Source of the DNA: Dryas octopetala
Lineage: Eukaryota > Streptophyta > Magnoliopsida > Rosales > Rosaceae
DNA: 64,000 bases
Assembly (NCBI GenBank): GCA_963921425.1
Contig: OY992840.1
Coordinates: 17,338,621 to 17,402,620, forward strand
Direction: 5' to 3'
The notes under the pieces were generated by a model. The model was not told the origin of the DNA. It ran no database searches and was given only the letters and a program-made list of their open reading frames with translations. Below, piece by piece: positions 48,254 to 59,139 of this stretch (position 1 is its first letter; the number at the start of each line of letters is the position of its first letter). The position numbers and the translations under genes were made by a program.

Positions 48254-49116
48254 GGGTGGGGCGTGGGTGGCAGTTTGTGGGCATGTGTAGTGGGTGGAGA
48301 GGGAGGGGTGGCCGAAATGGTGGGAAGATAGGGGGCTGGCATGCGCAGTGGGTGGGGAGGGAGAGGTTTGGTTTTTTTAAAAAAATTTAATTGAATTTTA
48401 AAGATCTTATTTTTAAAATATTATTTTAATTTAAAGTTTTCTTATTTTATTAATTTAAATATTGTTTTAAAAATATTTTACAGCTGCAATGACAAAATTA
48501 CCCTTTCACGTCAACATTTTTAACTGTGGTGTAGACGAAGTTGACAGAATCGGGCAATGTGGAACATAGCATAAAAGTTCAGGGGATTATGTGAGACAAA
48601 AAAATGTAAGGGGGTAAATTGAGCCAACATCTTAAAGTCAGGTGCCAAATGTGCAAATAAGCTTTATAAGAATAATGAAAGGTGTGAAAAAGATTTTTAT
48701 ATTTTTTGAAAATTTAATAAGGTGTGTAAAACTAAGATTGGTGTGAAAATAATATAATGGGGTGAGTATATAAGCACTCTATTATTATACGCATACATTA
48801 CATTCTTGTGCAACATGTTATAAGCATGCACTACATTCTTCTGCTCCACAGTCTGGAGAAACCCCATTTGAAGAGTCGTTCAACAATAATGCAACAGTAA
48901 CACAAGCAGTAGGAATCGAAACTTTTACCAGGGAAAAGATGAAAGTAAATAAGGAGAGTAAAGTGCAAAACCAGTTATAATTCAGGAGTAGTTATTGTAC
49001 ATTAGGGTGCATTTCGAAGGATTGATTTCAAATTTGGGGAAGAAATAATTAAATTGCTTAATTGATATCTATTTCCATTTGATTTAGAAGAAAAAAAAAA
49101 GACATGAATTTTAAAT
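48053..49116. other. G-rich low-complexity DNA then AT-rich flank
   Basis: 48060-48365 is G-rich with a (GA)n run at 48219-48249. It gives long but meaningless open frames on both strands. 48366-49000 is AT-rich without a gene. 49020-49116 rejoins the duplicated flank shared with 60229-60316. Confidence 0.6.
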
Positions 49117-51361
49117 GGATTAAATACAAAAATGATCAACGAATTTTACCGTGATTCTTAATTTGATCAATTAATTATAAAAAGTGTCGATTTAGTCCAC
49201 TAATTTTTCAAATTGTACAAAAATAGTGTAAACGTTAACTTTCATAAAAAAATTAACGGAACTAGTCATGTGCACAACATATAAGTATATAACTATATTT
49301 TCAGGGGTGTTTCAATCCATTCTTCACATTTTGGCTTAAATTTTTTAGAGCTGCTATTTGCACACATTTTTTTTTTTTGCACACACTTTTCTCCTACACA
49401 CCTCCTACCATATTTTAAAATATAAAATTTCTCTTTAACACACTCCTCTCATTACCAAAATACCCCTAATCTCATTAATCTTACCAAATTTTTCTTACAC
49501 ACCTCACTCAATCCATTCAAATAATACATACCCACTCAACCATTTCAAACAATATACACCCCCACCCCCAACCTTACGCCCACCCAATCCTAGTCAAGAA
49601 CACACCTCTGTATACCAACATTGTCATCAGAGCCGTCACCACCGTTGTCAACTCAGCCGTCGAAGTCATCGTCAACTTGCCGCCGTCAATCTGTCGTTGG
49701 TGGTCTCACCACCTTACTGCAACACCATAGCCATTGTTGTCAACTCATAGGTATGCCCTAAGCTAAATTTTTTTTATTCATATGCAAATTTAGGCTATTT
49801 TATCAAATTTAAATTGGTTAATCCACCTCAAAACCTATTTTTGTTTGTTTGAGATAATTTGGAGTGTGAGTTTTCTGGGTTTCAAGATTGAAATTTTGGG
49901 TTTGGGTTATAGGGTTTCACAGGTTGTTCGATAGTAATCTACCAAATAGTTTGATTTTGTTTGGTAGTAAGTTGTCGAACCTTTCAGTTTCGTTCGGTAG
50001 TAAGTTGTCGAACGAAACCAATTTATTCGACAGATACTTGCTGAACTATCAGTGATTGTTCGGTGGCTTTCTGCCAAACCACTTGTGTCGTTTTTAATAT
50101 ATTTTTTGTTAGGCTTTTGAAAAATCTTATATAATTTGACATTGGTTTTATTTGTAATTCGACTATGTTTTATTTATAATTTGACTATGTTTATATATGG
50201 TTATATTTTTCAAATAGTAAAAATAATGCAGCAAGTTCAAAATATATGATAAGTGTTCATAACTTAATTAATCACTATCAAGAGACATGAGTTCTTGTGT
50301 GGATGGATCACAATCGGCTGAGTAATCCCTAGCATACGAGCCTCATGCATGTGTCCGTGGGAGCTGCAGGGAAAGGTTCAGCTAATTTGTTGGGATTGTT
50401 CTCATCACCAACATTCTATGAACCTGGGTGCACAGTACCCTAAATATCAGTTTCTTCAACAACCGCCTCACGATTAGTTCGTGATGTTTCTGCCAGTTTT
50501 CTCGCAAAAGTTGTGGGTTGTGTTTTTCCAACAATGAGGAGTTCCTCTCCGGATGAAGATGAAACGGATTTCCCTTTTTCTTCTATTCATACTTATATTT
50601 TCCAACAAGAAATTGATAATTGCATTAGTGTATATAAGATTTTTCAAAAGCTTAACAAAAATAAAAAATAAAAATGACACAGGTGGTTCGGCAGAAAGCC
50701 ACCGAACAATCACTGATAGTTTAGCATGTAGTTGTCGAACAAATTGGTTTTGTTCGGTAGCTTACTACCAAACGAAACTGAAAGGTTTGACAGCTTACTA
50801 CCGAACGAAACCGAAATGTTCAGCAGACCAGCTGGTATTAAGATGAATTAACCAATTGAAATTAGATAAGAAAACATTAAATTTACATTTAAATCCAAAA
50901 ATTTTAGATTAGGGCATTCCTCCAACTTCCAATAACTATGGTGGAGAGAGGATGCGTGGCGGCGATGAAGGTGGGAGGTGGGTGTTGGTAGTTTTGGAAT
51001 GAAGGTGGGGTTACAGGTGGGGTGTGTTTTGGTTGTGGTTGGAGGTGAGGTTGAAGGTGAGGTGTGTAGTTGTAGTTTAGGAGTGTTGGGTTTGGGGTGT
51101 GTAAGGAGAGGGTTTTTTTTTTTTTTCAAATGATGTGGATTGTTCTTTAAAGTAATTTCTCTTTGTGTCAATTAAGTAATTTTACAAAATAAGTTGGTGA
51201 AGGTGTGCAAATAGCAGCTCTCAAATTTTTTTATAGAAATTAACGTTTGTACTATTTTGATATAACTTGAGAAATTCATGAACCAAATTAACACTTTTTA
51301 TAATTAATAAACCAAATTAAGAATCATAGTAAAATTCGTGAACTATTTTTTGTATTTAACC
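49117..51361. mobile_element. Outer MITE, split by a nested foldback element
   Basis: Arms 49117-49337 and about 51232-51361 are inverted copies (GGATTAAATACAAAAATG at the left, the inverse of CATTTTT..GTATTTAACC type sequence at the right). The flanks ATTTTAAAT and TATTTAAAT match at 7 of 9 bases, which suggests a 9-bp target duplication. A second element is inserted in the middle. Confidence 0.65.
49347..51222. mobile_element. Foldback Mutator-like element nested in the outer MITE
   Basis: Terminal inverted repeat GAGCTGCTATTTGCACAC at 49348 and its inverse at 51203-51220. AAATTTTTT flanks the element on both sides (49338-49346, 51223-51231), a 9-bp duplication typical of Mutator-like elements. 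Subterminal arms at 49940-50100 and 50680-50830 are long inverted copies with TTCGGTAG and CTGCCGAAC-type words. The spacer between them (50100-50680) has no transposase. Confidence 0.75.
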
Positions 51362-53331
51362 TATTTAAATTATTCTTTGTGCATAGTGAAACGCATTGCT
51401 TGTATCTGCATGCTTGTTATATATATCAAATAATGTTTGATAGTTATTATTATTATTTTTTAACAAATTTAGAATTGTCATATTCAAATCCCCTTTTCAA
51501 ATTATTTCATTTGGATGAAGATTTAAAGAACCACAAAACCAATCATTAAATTGGGTCGGAGTGTACTGAGGCGTAACAATCTAACACAGTGCAACTTTAA
51601 TTATGCATGTCATATAACAAAATGTCTATATGCTTTAACATGAAAAAACCTCCACTTAATTATTATGTCTTGTTCTAATTAATCTTCTGGTCTATATGTT
51701 TTAACATGCGATCCATAGTGTTGGTTTCGCTCGGTACTGGTGTTCAAAATTTAATCCCATCCATTCTAATTTGATCATTTTTATGACTTTGGCTTATTGA
51801 ATTAGATTTCAAATTCAAAAACTGACATGATTGAATATAACAAAAGAAAAACTGACATGATTGGATGGGATAATGGATTTCTTTGCAAAAATCCAATGAA
51901 ATCCAATCTAATTTAATGTAGTAGATTTCATACCCCTTTGTGTTTTAGGCATGTGAAAATATAGAAAATAATGAGTTATTTAAATTATTTGATAATCTTT
52001 TGTTTGTTACATTATTTAACAAAACACTTTTCTTTAGTATTCAATTTTAATTTCACATATAAGTCTATTAAAATGTGATAGAATTTAATTCGATGACTAA
52101 TTTTGTATATTTCAATATATTTTGCTTTTTTTAGTAAGAAATTGATCATTCAATTCAATATCAATTAGATCATGTCGGATTGGATTGTAAAAAATTTAAT
52201 TTGGAAATCAATATCAAATCAAATGCAAATTTACAAAAAACTAACGGATTTCAACCGATAAACACCCCTATCGCTATGATAGGGTGAGTTGCTACATGTG
52301 AATTCTTATTCTCTTTTGTGTTTGCATGTTGATATGCTACATTCCTGCCACAATTCATTACACCACGGTCATGACTATTAATAAAAGCCTTTGAAGACAA
52401 AGTAGCGAAAGACAGAGTAGAGTAGGGAGAAAAAGATTGTTTTTAAAGGCTTAGATTTGAGCATGATACCAGCCTTATAAGGAAGCAAGGTAGCAGATTC
52501 AGTTCCAAAGCTGAGATAACTCCCTATCATATTATTAGATTAAATAATTTGGCAATGACATAGTGATAAAAATAACTAATGTTATTATTTTTGGAATAAT
52601 ACACGTACATATATATGTTGGTACATGCTGTACATTAATTCTAAAGTTGCAACATTGTACATCTATTATATTAATATTTGCAATAATTAATAATCGTAAG
52701 GCCTTTTATTACAAACACTGGAATTGTAGGCCAAAACCCATTTCGAGTTACAATTAGGTTTGAGTGAACACCAAAATGTAGGGCTGGGTCGAAATGATCG
52801 AAAAATCGCAACTGACCTCACCTCACCGTATTGCATGTTGTTTGATGCTTGTTCGAAAAGTTGGTGTCAGTTGGCCAACTGAATCGACAGCACCAGTACG
52901 CGGTGGCGATATGGATAAGCTAAACCGCCGGTATACAAACACCGATCGAGACCATTCTTCTTCTTTTTGGTTTATGGTTGCAGAAACTAGAGGGTGGTGT
53001 TGTGATCTTGGTTTCTGGTTTCTAGTCTCTGGTTGCAAAAATTAGAGGGCAGGCAGAGCCGCCGGTGACATCAATCTTGGGTTGCTGATGGCGACGGGTG
53101 GTGTTGTGACGAGGCTGGGCATGCGCGGGATTTGCAGTGCGTGGAGGCTCCATCGAGATTGGTGCGACAACGATCTTGGGCTGCTTTTCTTGGCAGCACA
53201 TTGACGTCTGGAGGACAGCTGTTGGAGGGTGCATGGCTTTGTGCTCGGCGGAATATAGAGTCTCTTGGAAAAGAAGGTGAAGTCCCAACCACCAAAACTG
53301 ACCATACTGACCGACAACTACTGAATTTGAA
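51362..53331. other. Duplicated flank then AT-rich DNA without genes
   Basis: 51371-51710 matches 60737-61015 of the third relic. 51720-52780 is AT-rich with no gene. 52780-53331 is more GC-rich, with diverged copies of the 53332 repeat family; its open frames lack recognisable domains. Confidence 0.55.
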
Positions 53332-53861
53332 GTCGTCGGTAATTGATCTTTTCAATAGTGGTGGCGGTTGCGAAGTTGGCCATATCGCCAATGGCGGTTT
53401 GGTGATCGATCGTGAAATTATGGTTCGGTTACCGACACTGACCCAACCCTACTAAAATGGCTGGAGACCCTTATTGTTGCCCATATTTGGGCTACAAGAA
53501 AACCAAACTCATTTTCAAGCTGGCGTATATGATGATGATGCAGAGCAAAAAGAGAAACTTGCATGTGGCCGACATTTTTTTGATTAGCTGTTATTAGTCG
53601 TCGGTAATTGATCTTTTCAATAGTGGTGGCGGTTGTGAAGTTGGCCATATCGTCGGTGGCGGTTTGGTGATCGATCGTGAAATTATGGTTTGATTACCGA
53701 CACCGACCCATCCCTACTAAAATGGCCGGAGACCCTTACTGTTGCCCATATTTGGGCTACAAGAAAACCAAACCCATTTTCAAGCTGGCGTACGTGATGT
53801 TGATGCAGAGCGGAGAGAGAAACTTGCATGTGGCCGACATGTTTTTGATTAGCTGTTATTC
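53332..53861. repeat. Two tandem copies of a 265-bp unit
   Basis: Units start GTCGTCGGTAATTGATC at 53332 and 53597. They differ by scattered substitutions (GGTTCGGTTACCGACACTG in one, GGTTTGATTACCGACACCG in the other). Both carry the same open stretch (CCCATATTTGGGCTACAAG). Confidence 0.85.
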
Positions 53862-54171
53862 ACGTAGCTCGAGGTCCCACTTTTCTCTGTTCAGTCAAAT
53901 CTCTATCTAACTTTGTAGGTATTTGCGCTGTATAAACATCATGCGGATTACTGCAGCACCCTTAGATTAATCAAAGGGCTATCATGCGACCGCAAATTAT
54001 GTATCATCAGCATAGCCTTGCGTGTAAGGTTCATCCCTAATCCCTAAATCAACTTCCACCTGCCAAGATTCAATATTTGGTACAATATTTAATTCTAATA
54101 AGTAATACCTGCACAATAATTTTGACAATACACTGGCCTCTGGCTTTTTTTTTTGTTAGTCTAATATTTTT

Positions 54172-54483
54172 TAGGCTTATTATAACAAATATTTTTTGAA
54201 AATAATTTTTCATTTTATTTTGTCCCTTTAAAGTTTAATTTTCTCATTTTATCTTCAAAATTTTACAAATCTTTTAATAAATTATATTTCGTCAACTTCG
54301 TAAAAAAATAACGTGTCGCTTACGTGGATGAGCGACACGTCGGATTTTTTAACAAAGTCATTGACAAATTTGACGAAATATAAAATTTATAAAATTGGGA
54401 AGACAAAGTAAAAAGATTAAAATTTAAAGGAATAAAGTGAAAATGAAAGATATTTTTAAGGGGTGTTTGCATGAATAAGCCTA
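54172..54483. mobile_element. Foldback MITE with perfect 10-bp ends
   Basis: It begins TAGGCTTATT and ends AATAAGCCTA. The two halves are inverted copies with a central palindrome containing ACGTGTCGCT and AGCGACACGT. Confidence 0.75.
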
Positions 54484-54547
54484 TTTTTTATTGAACAACA
54501 GGAATACATTTTCCTAAATTTTGAAAAAAGTTAATTTTGTAAAGAAC

Positions 54548-55081
54548 AAAGTACATTTTTGATCCCTGTGTTTTAACGAAAGTTTCATTTTAATTCCCTT
54601 TATTTCAATTTTGACAATTTCAGTTATGTACTTTCATTACGTTTGTAATTAGGTTCAAAATATTTATTTTGTTTATATTTTAGACGGAAATATAAAATGG
54701 TAACACATATAAATGAATATTTGAGTCATTTACTAATTAATACAATCTAAAAAAAAATTTAAAAAGTTAAATAAAATATAATTAAAAAAAAGATAATTAA
54801 GAAAGAAAAAAAGTAAAAACTTAAATAATTAAGAAAATAAAAAAGAAAAGACATACGTCCAACTATGATTGGGCTATGTCGCCAAGTCAAATGAGTTCTA
54901 CTCAGGTTATTTAAAATGTCTAAAATATTTATACTACATCATATTTTCGTCTGATAATTTAATATAATAAATAATTTAGACTTAATTATAAACATAAAAA
55001 AAGTAGACAAAATTTTTCAAAATTGAAAAAACCGGACTAAAGTAGAAATTTTGTTAAAATACAGAGATCAAAAATATACTT
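54548..55081. mobile_element. Foldback-like element
   Basis: The left end AAGTACATTTTTGATC and the right end GATCAAAAATATACTT are inverted and nearly identical. A further inverted pair lies inside (GACGGAAATAT, ATATTTTCGTC). No coding capacity. Confidence 0.6.
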
Positions 55082-55277
55082 GGGCCTTTTATAAAAGTGT
55101 TTCAGGCCCAACTGCAATAGAACTCGGGCCCAAGAATAAAATAAAATAAGCTCAAACCCTATCAGTAAATCACTTATATAAATATATAGATATCTCTCAG
55201 AACCGAAAGGACAGGACATTGTCAACCACTTAAACTACGGATCTGAAGTACAACCTCTATCTACTCCTGACTCAACT

Positions 55278-55547
55278 ATGGCTAGGGTTTGTGAGTTCAG
55301 ATCTAAGCACACCATCCATTCATCAAGCAAGAGCTGTCTTAGGACGATGGAGGTCCTATCCATCAAGCAAGAATTGTCACACAAAAAGATTCCTTCAACC
55401 AAGGCTTGGACGATGGAGGTCTTATCTATCAAGCAAGAGTTGTCACACAAAAAGCTTCCTTCAACCAAGGCTTGGACGATGGAGGTCTTATCTAATCCCA
55501 TCATCATCGATCCATCAAGAATAGGAGGGAGGATAGGGAGGCTATAG
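55278..55547 (+). other. Open frame over a 66-bp tandem repeat, 89 aa, unknown
   Basis: Begins MARVCEFRSKH and contains a 22-residue repeat (TMEVLSIKQELSHKK..) from units starting at 55343, 55409 and a partial one at 55475. A TATA-like TATATAAATATA lies near 55174. The opposite strand is also open through the same DNA, so coding on either strand is uncertain. Confidence 0.3.
55343..55494. repeat. 66-bp minisatellite, about 2.3 units
   Basis: Units begin GACGATGGAGGTC at 55343, 55409 and 55475. The unit length is a multiple of three, so frames stay open on both strands. Confidence 0.85.
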
Positions 55548-55548
55548 A

Positions 55549-55873
55549 TCTGAGCAAATTCATGGCCAACCTCAAAGTTGCAATAGATCTCAGAAGATTC
55601 ATAGCCAACCTCAAAGTTGCAATAGATCTCGGAAGATTCACAGCCAACCTCAAAGTTGCAATAGATCTCGGAAGATTCATAGCCAAAGTTGGGGTTGTCA
55701 AGGGATAGAGAGGAAATAGATCTCAGCAGAGCAAATTCATAGCCAACCTCAAAGTTGCAATAGATCTCGGAAGATTCATAGCCAACTTCTAAGTTGCAAT
55801 AGATCTCAGCAGATTCATACTCAAAGTTGGGGTTGTCAAGGGATAGAGAGGAAATAGATCTCAGCAGAGCAAT
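55549..55873. repeat. 39-bp minisatellite and a larger duplicated segment
   Basis: Repeated unit of the form ATAGATCTCGGAAGATTC plus AGCCAACCTCAAAGTTGCA, several copies. A segment with GTTGTCAAGGGATAGAGAG occurs at about 55695 and again at about 55833. The 39-bp unit keeps a minus-strand frame of 266 codons (55235-56035) open, with a 13-residue repeat ESSEIYCNFEVGY. Confidence 0.8.
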
Positions 55874-56277
55874 TGTTGTTGGTGGTGGCGCTCTGACTGC
55901 CTTGGAGGCCCCCGCCGCCCACATGATGAGATATTCAAGGCACAACCCAGCAACCCAGCCCCGCTGGCCACGGTACGGAACCTCAACGGCCCAGCCCAAC
56001 TGGTGGGCTTCCGATGCTAAGGAAGCCAATCTCATCTGCCTCCGGCCAAGTACGCCACCTCAACAGCACAGCCCAACTGGCGATCCGCTGCAAAACAGAG
56101 CCCAGGCTTCCTCAGCTCACGATGCAAAGCCCAGCCCTGGGCTCAGAGCAAATCTTAGCAGGCCCAGCCCTCTTGGTCTCAGACCAAATCTTAGCAAGCC
56201 CAACAAAGACTTATCCTCGGTGATTTTTGGCAACAGCATTCTTTTTCCACGGTGATTTTTGACCCCGGTAATCTTTC

Positions 56278-56516
56278 TAAATCCTAAACCTCAAAAACGC
56301 CCAAAATCTCAGTCTTAACATTTCTAAACCCTAAACCTTCCCAAACTCTAAACACTCTCAAGCCGTAAACCCTCGCAAAACCCGAAACCCTCCCTCCAAA
56401 ACCCAAAATTCTCCCAAAATCTAAACTGTCCCAAACCCTAAACCCTCCAAAACCCAAAATTCTTCCAAACCCCAAACACTCGAAACCCTAAATTCTTCTA
56501 ACCCTCACTATAAATA
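56278..56516 (+). promoter_or_regulatory. Telomere-motif-rich promoter with TATA box
   Basis: About 230 bases made of degenerate AAACCCTA-like words (full matches near 56323, 56436 and 56482) run into TATAAATA at 56509-56516, 91 bases before the ATG of the next gene. Telo-boxes are known in promoters of plant translation and cell-growth genes; here they form a tract rather than single sites. An interstitial telomere-like relic reused as a promoter is the alternative reading. Confidence 0.6.
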
Positions 56517-56606
56517 CCAGCATACTAGTTATGCCTCTCTCCCCTTATTTATTCTCTTGCTGCTGTTCCTCTCCTTCTGTTTCTCTCCTGAAATCTCTGT
56601 TTATCA

Positions 56607-57404
56607 ATGGCTGGTGGACAAGGTCTTCGTGGAAGAGGAAAGGGCGTAGGGCGTGGTCGCGGGGCGGGTCGCGAGGCTCCAGAGCAAGCTCCGGCACCAC
56701 AGCAACCGGCTGTTCGAGGGAGAGGTCAGGGTCGAGGAAGGCGTCAGGGTCGCATGGAAGACTTAGCCCCCCCAGTTGAGCTTGTTCCAGCTTCTGCCTC
56801 TCGGCAAGCTCAATTGAGTCGCTCGAGGGCTCCACCCAAAGTCAGATTGCTGGTGCAAAGGCCTCCTATCACGCCTCCCCTCGGAAAACCTGCGGCTGTG
56901 AATGTAGAAGTCAAGCCTCCTCCTGTTCAGTCTGTTCAGTCCGGTAAGGGGATGGGGAAAGCGGCTACTGTTCAGTCCGGTAAGGCGAAGGAGAAGGCAG
57001 CTGCCATTCTCTCTGGAAAGGGGAAGGGGAAAGCGCCTACTTTTCAGTCTGGTAAGATGAAGGAGAAGGTGGCTGCCATTCTTTCTGGAAAGGGGAAGGG
57101 GAAATCGGCTACTGTTCAGACTGGTAAGGCGAAGGAGAGGGCGGCTGCCATTCGCTCTGGAAAGGGGAAGGGGAAAGTGGCTACTGCCCCAACTGGCAAA
57201 GGAAAAGGTAACAAAATGTTTACTCCTACGCATTCTGACGAAAATCCGCTCGATGGGGTCGAGAACCCTGAAGTGAACCCTGGAGATTTTGAAATGGACT
57301 CACCACCAAGAACTTGCAACAGCCCTTCAAAGAAGTACCGGGGCATTGATCGCTACCCCCCTGGAGATGACGGTAATGGTGGATCCACTGGTCTGGCTTG
57401 TTGA
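56607..57404 (+). CDS. GRG- and KGKGK-repeat basic protein, orphan-like
   Basis: A single open frame of 265 aa. Residues 1-50 are Gly/Arg rich (GLRGRGKGVGRGRGAGRE, VRGRGQGRGRRQGR), like RNA-binding RGG tails. Residues about 105-205 contain three diverged repeats of about 45 residues that combine VQSGKAKEKAAAILSG and KGKGKAPT-type pieces. The tail is acidic and proline rich. No membrane segment or folded domain is visible; the protein is probably disordered and nucleic-acid binding. A TATA box lies 91 bases upstream. A plausible 3' UTR intron follows (donor after TGATGGAG near 57412, acceptor AATGCAG near 58113). An ATG at 56531 in another frame may form an upstream open frame if transcription starts before it. 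Family not recognised. Confidence 0.55.
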   Translation: MAGGQGLRGRGKGVGRGRGAGREAPEQAPAPQQPAVRGRGQGRGRRQGRMEDLAPPVELVPASASRQAQLSRSRAPPKVRLLVQRPPITPPLGKPAAVNVEVKPPPVQSVQSGKGMGKAATVQSGKAKEKAAAILSGKGKGKAPTFQSGKMKEKVAAILSGKGKGKSATVQTGKAKERAAAIRSGKGKGKVATAPTGKGKGNKMFTPTHSDENPLDGVENPEVNPGDFEMDSPPRTCNSPSKKYRGIDRYPPGDDGNGGSTGLAC

Positions 57405-58149
57405 TGGAGGTATTCGTTTTTTCATTGATGTTGTGTGTTTTTTTCTCATGATTTCATTATTATGGATTTTTAACAAAGCTATTTTGGGTTCTAGTATCTC
57501 TGTTTTCTACCTTTAATGATCCTTTAGATATCCTCTTTTAAATTTGTTTTTGGGTTATTGTTAAATCAAAATGACAAATGCTAGTTTAGGTTCTGCTTTG
57601 GAATTGTGTAGATTTTGAATTTGTTCCAGCGTTATTGATTGATTCGATTAGGTTTTTGTAAGAGTTTAATTAAACAAATTAAAAATGCTAATTTTGTTTC
57701 TGCTCTGGAATTGTGGAGATTTTGAATTAGTTCCTGCTCTACTGACTGAGTCGATTCGGTTTTTATAGGATTTTAATTAAACAAAATGACAAATGATTGT
57801 TTCGTTTCTGCTCTGTAATTGTGTAGACTAAAAGAAAGAATGGAGGAAATCTTGATTTTTTGCTTGTAATCCACTAAATGTGCGAGAAGAGGTAATCTAG
57901 TTTGTCATTTTATGTTCTGCTTAAGAAATATTCCCTCTGTGGATAATGCGTATCAGTATGGATCGTGGACATTTATTGTTTTACTGTTAATATTTGGTCG
58001 GTCATGAAGTTTTCTTTGTCCATTTATTTCGAATCTTTAGTTCTCAATTTTTTGATTTTTTTATGAATTTGTAAAGACGGAACTCTTAAGACTTTCTAAT
58101 GCTGGAAATGCAGGTGATCTTATGCAGAAGCTTGGAAGTGACTGCTGAT
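57405..58149. other. 3' region of the GRG-repeat gene, probable UTR intron
   Basis: No coding region. It contains an imperfect tandem repeat of about 120 bp at 57562-57830 (words TTCTGCTCTGGAATTGTG and TTTAATTAAACAAA recur). Confidence 0.5.
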
Positions 58150-58650
58150 GGAATAGCTTTGAGGACATACATCATATTTTGGTTATTGTTTATCTACTTT
58201 GTTGAAACAGTTTACTAGATAAGAGTCTTGTTTGAAATGCTATTGAATATGGAATAGCTTTGAGGACATGCATCATATTTTGGTTTTTGTTTATCTACTT
58301 TGTTGAAACAGTTTACTAGATAAGAGTCTTGTTTGAAATGCTATTGAATATGGAATAGCTTTGAGGACATGCATAATATTTTGGCTATGGTTTATCAACT
58401 TTGTTGAAATAGTTTACTAGAGGCTTGTTTGAAATGATATTGAATATGGAATAGCTTTATGGACATACTTATTATTTTGCTTATGGTTTAGCAACTTTGT
58501 TGAAATAGTTTACTAGTTAAGAGGCTTGTTAGAAATGGTATTGAATATGGAATAGCTTTGAGGACATACATTATATTTTGATTATGGTTTTGCAACTTTG
58601 TTGAAATAGTTTAGTAGATGAGAGGCTTGTTTGAAATTGTATGGAATATG
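58150..58650. repeat. About 100-bp tandem repeat, five units
   Basis: Each unit begins GGAATAGCTTTGAGGACAT and ends GAAATGCTATTGAATAT or a close variant. The first two units are almost identical; the later three are more diverged and one is shorter. Confidence 0.9.
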
Positions 58651-58976
58651 GAATCCATAGGGATTCTGGATTCTATTGGTAGACAATCAAATTGCGTGTG
58701 TATCTGTTACAGTTTTGGTTGTCATTTCCTTTTCACGTTTGATTTTGGTCATTTTGTTTGCCTTTTGCCCACTTGTGGCCTTCTACCGCGTAACATTGTA
58801 ATCCTCCCCACTTCTTTTCTTTTTCATTTGTGCTAATTTTTTCCTTCATTGCTTTGTTTATAATTCAAACAAAAATTTAGTTAAAAAAGTAACTAAAAAG
58901 GGTAGATTTTTTTTTTTTTTTTATGAAGATAACTAAAAGGGTAGGAATTTTTTTTTTATGATAATGATTTAGTAAT

Positions 58977-59130
58977 TATGGGGACTATCGATGGCATTTT
59001 AAAGGAAGACAATAATTAAGTCGAGGCCTTTTTATATTCGAGTTTGTGTGCTCTGCTTTTGCATTGCGTATGAGGCGATCAGGCGATGTAGTGAGAAGAT
59101 AAATGTGGAGTCAATTTTAAGTTTCACCCA
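58977..59130 (+). pseudogene. Relic of a third KRR1-SAPS copy (end of last exon and 3' flank)
   Basis: GATGGCATTTTAAA followed by GAAGACAATAATTAAG matches the end of exon 15 of copy A. The next bases (TTTTTATATTCGAGTTTGTGTGCT, and the GCATTGCGTATGAGG stretch) match the 3' flanks of A and B. All upstream exons are gone. It continues into a phosphoserine phosphatase fragment. Confidence 0.65.
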
Positions 59131-59139
59131 TTGCTATTG

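Noticed and set aside
47480-48342. Long proline/alanine or glycine-rich open frames
   Set aside because: Explained by G-rich low-complexity DNA and a small hAT-like element; no start context or known domain.
58150-58650. CRISPR-like array
   Set aside because: The repeats are contiguous 100-bp units without unique spacers, in a plant nuclear genome.
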